Shown here: piece after piece, positions 6,720-10,601 of the stretch | Position numbering within the stretch: position 1 is the stretch's first letter | How the letters are laid out: every line of letters begins with the position of its first letter | DNA from: Candidatus Woesearchaeota archaeon CG11_big_fil_rev_8_21_14_0_20_43_8 | GTDB lineage: Archaea > Nanobdellota > Nanobdellia > Woesearchaeales > CG08-08-20-14 | Direction of reading: 5' to 3' | Assembly (NCBI GenBank): GCA_002762705.1 | Contig: PCVE01000037.1 | Location: 17,125 to 27,725 of the forward strand | Length of the DNA: 10,601 nucleotides | Notes under the pieces: model-generated | Told to the model about the DNA's origin: nothing | The model's database searches: none | The model's input: the letters and a program-made list of their open reading frames with translations, nothing else | Made by a program: the position numbers and the translations under genes

Positions 6720-7218
6720 AGATACAATCGTTGTTTATCCTGGCAGTTTCTGTCCGCCGACTAGAGGACATAGTGATATAATTGTTCGTGGCGCGCAGTC
6801 TTTTGATAAGGTCTATTGGGCGATCGGAGTAAATTCAAAGAAACGATATCTATTCGATATCGACGAACGAAAAGACATGATGCAACATATTGTCGATGAT
6901 GCAAAGCGGATGCTTGGTCTAGATAACATAGTCGTCGATTCATTTGAAGGCGCAGTCATACGGTATGCAGAGCGCATCGGCGCGGATATGGTCTTGAAAG
7001 GTCTGAGGAACACTACTGATCTCCAATACGAGCTAGACATGGCTACCGCGAATCGAGGCATAAAAAAAGATATCGAGACTATCACGCTTTTCGCAAAACC
7101 GCATTATGCAGTCATCAGTTCATCGATAGTCAGGGAGCTTGCATCATTGGGTGAAAATATCGATCAGTATGTCCATCCATATGTGGCTTCGAAAGTGAAG
7201 GAGAAATTCAAAAAATGA
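6712..7218 (+). CDS. coaD: Phosphopantetheine adenylyltransferase, bacterial type
   Basis: CoaD catalyses ATP + 4'-phosphopantetheine to dephospho-CoA + diphosphate, the penultimate step of CoA synthesis, in the cytoplasm. The 168-residue product matches the bacterial enzyme along its length (about 160 residues). Visible motifs are YPGSFCPPTRGH at 9-20, with the nucleotidyltransferase T17/H20 pair; NSKKRYLF at 41-48 with the conserved Lys; KGLRNTTDLQYE at 96-107; and the ISSSIVRE signature at 135-142. Differences from the usual bacterial enzyme are Cys for Asp in the G-S-F-D-P motif and Lys for the first Arg of R-G-L-R. The ATG at 6712 follows a weak GGGTG ribosome binding site; GTG 6703 is an alternative. 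It is the first gene of an operon, and its stop overlaps the next start (ATGA at 7215). Archaea usually carry a different PPAT (COG1019), which suggests gene transfer or a lineage-specific replacement. Confidence 0.9.
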   Translation: MHKDTIVVYPGSFCPPTRGHSDIIVRGAQSFDKVYWAIGVNSKKRYLFDIDERKDMMQHIVDDAKRMLGLDNIVVDSFEGAVIRYAERIGADMVLKGLRNTTDLQYELDMATANRGIKKDIETITLFAKPHYAVISSSIVRELASLGENIDQYVHPYVASKVKEKFKK

Positions 7219-8024
7219 AATATGGCATAGATCTGCATCTGCATACGCATTATTCAGATGGCATCAAGTCACCTGCTGATGTCGTAGAGTTCATGGCTGA
7301 CCTGGATTTTTATGCGATCGCAATCTGCGACCATGATACGACTCTTGGTATCGAGAAGGCGGTGGAAGCTGCTTCGAATTATTCTTTGAATATCATTTCG
7401 GGGATAGAATTCACGACATCACGATGTGATATGCTTGGTCTTTTTGTGGATCCGAAAAATCCGATCCTGAAATTGTATGAACGTGATATGAAGAATAGCC
7501 ATGAGAGGATCAATAGGGAGATCGTCGATTCTCTGAAAGGAAGATATGATATCACAATCGATGATATCATGGCAGTCGGTCATGGCACGAGATCAGATCC
7601 GCAGATCGCGCATGTGTTATATAAAAAAGGTTATTTCAAGTCGTTTGGTGAGAGTTTCAAGACGATCTTTCCTAATCGGCTGGCAGCGAATAGGAGGCGC
7701 GCTATAATCGATCCAAAGCAGGCCATACAGATAACGCATGAAGCTGGTGGTCTGGCTGTGTTGCCACATAAATATCATAGCCAGCTTAGCATGTCTGAAG
7801 TGAAGGATATGGTCAAATACGGTCTTGATGGAGTCGAGGTGTATCATCATACCGCATCCAGATTCGGACAGTGGAGGCTGAGAAGATTCGCTAAGAAGAA
7901 TGGATTGAAGATCACTATTGGCTCTGATTATCATGGTATGTATTATCCCAAGTTTGATTCTGAATCCATCGTAGAAGATATCATCTGGGTTTATTTCGAG
8001 ATGGAGACAAGACGTAAAAAATGA
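7215..8024 (+). CDS. PHP-domain phosphoesterase, YciV/TrpH-like
   Basis: This 269-residue PHP (polymerase and histidinol phosphatase) metal-dependent hydrolase has every expected metal-ligand motif: HLHTHYSDG (H8, H10, D15), CDHDTT (D39, H40, D41), SGIEFT (E65), VLPHKYH (H185) and GSDYHG (D238, H240). The order and the small helical insert between about 85 and 170 resemble YciV/TrpH. Characterised members of that group hydrolyse 3',5'-nucleotide bisphosphates or trim RNA 5' ends as a 5'-3' exonuclease, so a nucleotide or short-RNA substrate is likely but not proven. The ATG overlaps the coaD stop (ATGA), with a weak GGAG at 7200-7203; its own stop overlaps the next ATG in the same way. Translational coupling with both neighbours is expected. 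No signal peptide is present, so it should be cytoplasmic. Confidence 0.88.
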   Translation: MKYGIDLHLHTHYSDGIKSPADVVEFMADLDFYAIAICDHDTTLGIEKAVEAASNYSLNIISGIEFTTSRCDMLGLFVDPKNPILKLYERDMKNSHERINREIVDSLKGRYDITIDDIMAVGHGTRSDPQIAHVLYKKGYFKSFGESFKTIFPNRLAANRRRAIIDPKQAIQITHEAGGLAVLPHKYHSQLSMSEVKDMVKYGLDGVEVYHHTASRFGQWRLRRFAKKNGLKITIGSDYHGMYYPKFDSESIVEDIIWVYFEMETRRKK

Positions 8025-8755
8025 GGGTCAAATTCCTAGGAACAGTCGGCTATCACCCAAATGAAGTCGGACATACATCATGTGTCATGCTTCCAGAAGA
8101 AGGCATAGTACTTGATGCAGGAAGCGGTTTCTTCAGGGTTGCAGATGAGATAATGACCCCTAAGATCGAAATCTTGTTATCGCATTTCCATCTGGATCAT
8201 ACTGTCGGCCTGAGCTATTGGATAGATGTGATCTATGGGAAGAAAGTCGACATGAACGTGTATGGTATGTATGGTCTTATCGAATGCGTGAATGATCATC
8301 TTTTCCAGGGGGACCTTTTCCCACTGCCTTTCCCCGGGACATTGAACCAGATCATCGAAGGGCTTGATTTCAATCTCGGCGATGTGCTTGTGAAGACAGA
8401 GAGATTCCTGCATGCAGGGAAGGGTGTGCTTGGCTATCGGCTGGAGAAAGATGGAAAGAGCGTCTGCTATGTGACAGACACGATGGCTGACAGAAGCGAG
8501 ATACCTTTCATTGGAAAATGCGATCTATTGATCCATGAATGCTACTTCCAAAATGACATGGCAGCATATGCAAAAAAAGTGATGCATTCTTACACCGGAA
8601 GTGTCGCGCAGCTCGCAAAGGATGCAGATGTCGGTCAGCTTGTATTATTCCACATGAATCCGTTGCAGACAGATTATAGTGAGTTCGAGAGTGAGGCAAA
8701 GCAAATATTTCCGGATACGATTGTTGCAAGGGATGGGCTTGAAATATCTATTTAG
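8021..8755 (+). CDS. Metallo-beta-lactamase-fold hydrolase, RNase Z-like
   Basis: This 244-residue MBL-fold protein has the binuclear zinc ligands H55-x-H57-x-D59-H60 (SHFHLDH), H131 (FLHAGKG), D153 (YVTDT) and H211 (LFHMNP). LLIHECYF at 169-176, H189 in HSYTGS and the compact form without an extra domain place it near RNase Z and related phosphodiesterases (PhnP-like). RNase Z removes tRNA 3' trailers; whether this is the cell's RNase Z cannot be decided, because the typical RNase Z flexible arm is not evident and the residues around 90-110 are unusual. The start overlaps the PHP stop (ATGA at 8021) with no good ribosome binding site of its own, which points to translational coupling. It is the last gene of the coaD operon. 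Confidence 0.85.
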   Translation: MRVKFLGTVGYHPNEVGHTSCVMLPEEGIVLDAGSGFFRVADEIMTPKIEILLSHFHLDHTVGLSYWIDVIYGKKVDMNVYGMYGLIECVNDHLFQGDLFPLPFPGTLNQIIEGLDFNLGDVLVKTERFLHAGKGVLGYRLEKDGKSVCYVTDTMADRSEIPFIGKCDLLIHECYFQNDMAAYAKKVMHSYTGSVAQLAKDADVGQLVLFHMNPLQTDYSEFESEAKQIFPDTIVARDGLEISI

Positions 8756-8771
8756 TATGTATTCGCCATGC

Positions 8772-8783
8772 AAAATATTATTA
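8772..8783 (+). promoter_or_regulatory. Weak candidate TATA box for purA
   Basis: AAAATATTATTA in the 75-base gap before purA would give a start near 8804 and a leader of about 27 bases that includes the GGAGGG site. The match is only fair, and read-through from the upstream operon is equally possible. Confidence 0.3.
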
Positions 8784-8818
8784 ATGGGTATTCATTTGAC
8801 TTCTATGGTTGGTATAAA

Positions 8819-8824
8819 GGAGGG
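8819..8824 (+). promoter_or_regulatory. Strong ribosome binding site GGAGGG deciding the purA start
   Basis: GGAGGG lies six bases before the ATG at 8831, the best Shine-Dalgarno match in the window. It supports 8831 over the in-frame ATG at 8768, whose extra 21 residues do not belong to the enzyme family. Confidence 0.85.
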
Positions 8825-8830
8825 ATAACT

Positions 8831-10231
8831 ATGGTAAATGGAAAATCAGTGGTTCTCATCGGTCTTCAGTATGGCGATGAAGGGAAAGCAAGAGTTCTTG
8901 ACAAGATAATGGGCAAGACAGATATCGTGGCCCGATTCAATGGCGGCGCGAACGCAGGCCATACACTTGAGGTCGGCGACAAGAAGATCGCGCTCCATCA
9001 GGTGCCATCAGGCATATTCCATGACAATATGGTGCTTTATATGGGTTCTGGTTGTGTCATAAACCCTTTGAAACTGAACAAAGAGGTCAGTGATATAGAA
9101 TCTTTAGGCATCAAACTCAAAGGCAGGCTCCGTCTCTCTGCGAAGATAACTCTTGTGCAGCCGCATCACGTGCTGCTTGATAGCGTGCATGGAGGAAAAA
9201 TTGGTACCACCAAGAATGGCATCGGACCTGCATATTCAGACCAGGCAGCGAGGGCGCATGGCGAGAATCTCAGAAATCTCCGTCTTGGCGACTATGCTGC
9301 CGATCCAAAGAAAGGGCTGTCTATCGTCCTTCAGAACCTGAAAGACACAGTCAAGATGTATGAGCTTGACGCCGATCCGGCTTCGCTTGCTTCTGAGTTC
9401 GACAAAGAAGTGAGGATGATCATCGGTTTCTGCGAGAAAGACCCGATGTATCTAGAGAAACAGGTCCGCACAGGGAAGAATGTATTCTTCGAAGGCGCTC
9501 AGTCGACAATGCTTGATGTGGTGTATGGCAATGTGCCTTTTGTCACTTCGAGCAGGACGATGGCAGGCGCGGCATATGTCGGTGGCGATCTTTCTTCAAA
9601 GCACCATGTCAAGACTGTCGCTGTCGCTAAAGCGATCATGTCTCGTGTGGGAAACGGCCCATTCATCTCTGAATTCGGCGGAAAGAAGTCAGAAGATTAT
9701 TGCGCTGAGGATGGCGGCTTTGCTCACATGAAAGAGAGTGAGCTTGCAGAGCATGATCAAAAGAAATTGTTGGTGTCGGATGATCCATTCGAGCTTGGCA
9801 TCGCGCTTCGTATGATGGGAGGAGAATACGGCGCATCGACAAAACGTCCGCGTCGTCTCGGGATCCTCGATCTTGTGATGCTTCGTCAGAACTGTATGAT
9901 GAACGCTGTCGATGAATTATACATAAACAAGTTCGATTGTCTTGTGGATTTCAAAAAGACAAAACTGCCAGGGATACCTGTCGTGACTGCTTATGAACTC
10001 GATGGGAACACGATCGACTATATCCCATCGACAGTAGATGAGTGCTACAGGGCAAAACCAGTCGTTGAGTATCTTCCATTCATCAAGGATGATCTTACCA
10101 AGATCCGCGACAAGAAGGACCTTCCAAAAGAGGTTTTTGACGTGATCAGGTATATCGAGGACAAAGTCGGAACGAAGATGGGCGGAATCGGGGTCGGTCC
10201 TGAGAGGGATCAGTTCGTTATGCTGATTTAA
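8831..10231 (+). CDS. purA: Adenylosuccinate synthetase
   Basis: PurA condenses IMP and aspartate, driven by GTP, to adenylosuccinate, the first committed step to AMP. The 466-residue product is somewhat longer than the roughly 430-residue E. coli enzyme and much longer than the short archaeal forms (about 340). Visible landmarks are GLQYGDEGK at 11-19 with the catalytic Asp (D16), NGGANAGHT at 37-45 with the catalytic His (H44), GTTKNGIGPAYSD at 125-137, EGAQSTMLD, FVTSSRTMAG, EYGASTKRPRRLG with the paired arginines, the guanine-binding region NKFDCL, and GVGPERDQFVML at the C terminus. Variations are Tyr for Trp before the GDEGK loop, Ala-Arg where most enzymes have Gly-Lys, and Ser in EGAQ-S-T. 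The catalytic residues are kept, so it should be active. It follows the coaD operon by 75 bases and has its own strong ribosome binding site. Confidence 0.93.
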   Translation: MVNGKSVVLIGLQYGDEGKARVLDKIMGKTDIVARFNGGANAGHTLEVGDKKIALHQVPSGIFHDNMVLYMGSGCVINPLKLNKEVSDIESLGIKLKGRLRLSAKITLVQPHHVLLDSVHGGKIGTTKNGIGPAYSDQAARAHGENLRNLRLGDYAADPKKGLSIVLQNLKDTVKMYELDADPASLASEFDKEVRMIIGFCEKDPMYLEKQVRTGKNVFFEGAQSTMLDVVYGNVPFVTSSRTMAGAAYVGGDLSSKHHVKTVAVAKAIMSRVGNGPFISEFGGKKSEDYCAEDGGFAHMKESELAEHDQKKLLVSDDPFELGIALRMMGGEYGASTKRPRRLGILDLVMLRQNCMMNAVDELYINKFDCLVDFKKTKLPGIPVVTAYELDGNTIDYIPSTVDECYRAKPVVEYLPFIKDDLTKIRDKKDLPKEVFDVIRYIEDKVGTKMGGIGVGPERDQFVMLI

Positions 10232-10239
10232 TCGACATA

Positions 10240-10247
10240 TTTTTATT
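10240..10247 (+). promoter_or_regulatory. TATA-like, T-rich element before the right-edge gene
   Basis: TTTTTATT is centred about 26 bases before the ATG at 10270, fitting a leaderless start. The surrounding T-rich stretch (10239-10260) begins just after the purA stop and could also act as an archaeal T-run terminator for purA. Confidence 0.5.
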
Positions 10248-10269
10248 TTGATTCTTTCTTATTTATCAT

Positions 10270-10601
10270 ATGGAGCAATATGTGATCCCGCGGGAAGATG
10301 ATTTCATGACTCTTAGACTATGTCTCGATAACTATCATGCTGAAAAACTGTTCATACGTGATTGCGGCGGTATCCGCGAAGATGGTAGATACAGTCTGCA
10401 GGGCCGAAAGAAAGTGCTTGAAGACCTTGAGGGCAGGATGCTTGATTTTAAGAAAGATGATTCCGGACTCTATCTCTTGATAGATTCAAGAGAAGTGTTC
10501 CATTTTCCATTGGATGGATACGATAGCGAACTGACAAAGGGTTTTAGCATCGCATATGAACGCGTGGAAGAGGACGGAAGGCATGTCATCCTCGGCGCGG
10601 G
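10270..10601 (+). CDS. Hypothetical protein (3' partial)
   Basis: Not recognised. An open frame begins at the ATG at 10270 and runs without a stop to the right edge, giving about 110 residues. It starts MEQYVIPREDDFMTLR and continues as a mix of short charged helices and strands (GLYLLIDSREVFHF near residues 66-79). It is rich in acidic and basic residues, with no signal peptide or membrane segment. The start is supported by a T-rich TATA-like element 26 bases upstream, and codon use is like that of its neighbours. The missing C-terminal part prevents assignment. Confidence 0.7.
   Translation, partial: MEQYVIPREDDFMTLRLCLDNYHAEKLFIRDCGGIREDGRYSLQGRKKVLEDLEGRMLDFKKDDSGLYLLIDSREVFHFPLDGYDSELTKGFSIAYERVEEDGRHVILGA

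Noticed and set aside
8768..8830. Upstream ATG for purA
   Set aside because: The GGAGGG site is placed for 8831, and the extra residues fall outside the enzyme family.
8831..10231. PurA homologue could be PurZ, the 2-aminoadenine (Z-genome) enzyme
   Set aside because: PurZ replaces the catalytic Asp of the GDEGK loop; here D16 and H44 are both kept, the protein is long, and no phage genes are nearby.

Overview
The window reads as a piece of an archaeal chromosome, most likely from an uncultivated, small-genome (DPANN-like) lineage. The lineage is inference. What is visible is archaeal expression signals: TATA boxes centred about 26 bases before start codons with leaderless starts, and GGTGAT/GGAGG ribosome binding sites where a short leader exists. 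There is also an AK6/Fap7-type kinase and a very large secreted-type protein rich in N-glycosylation sequons. No tRNA, rRNA, CRISPR array, transposase or integrase was seen.

Layout. (1) Bases 1-5469 hold the 3' part of a giant surface protein gene whose start lies before the window. Its visible 1822 residues contain two separate seven-repeat beta-propellers, a LamG-like jelly-roll and several Ig/FN3-like domains. Both propellers appear to be nested inside Ig-like domains rather than strung between them, and every repeat of the second propeller has an N-x-S/T sequon at the same place. (2) Bases 5610-6089 hold a leaderless AK6/Fap7-type nucleoside kinase. It converges on, and overlaps by 17 bases, a minus-strand gene (6073-6603) for an unrecognised charged helical protein. 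(3) From a divergent promoter region (6604-6711) runs a tightly coupled plus-strand operon with two ATGA overlaps: bacterial-type phosphopantetheine adenylyltransferase (coaD), a PHP-domain phosphoesterase of the YciV/TrpH type, and an RNase Z-like metallo-beta-lactamase-fold hydrolase. (4) After a 75-base gap with its own strong ribosome binding site comes adenylosuccinate synthetase (purA, 8831-10231), with an altered phosphate-loop motif. (5) A leaderless gene of unknown function starts at 10270 and runs off the right edge.

Function as a whole. Apart from the surface protein, the named genes concern nucleotide and cofactor metabolism and probably RNA or nucleotide hydrolysis: AMP/ADP balance and ribosome maturation (AK6), CoA synthesis (CoaD), nucleotide or phosphoester hydrolysis (PHP, MBL) and AMP synthesis (PurA). 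The strongest points for follow-up are the nested, periodically glycosylatable propellers, a bacterial-type coaD in an archaeal context, and the coaD-PHP-MBL coupling.
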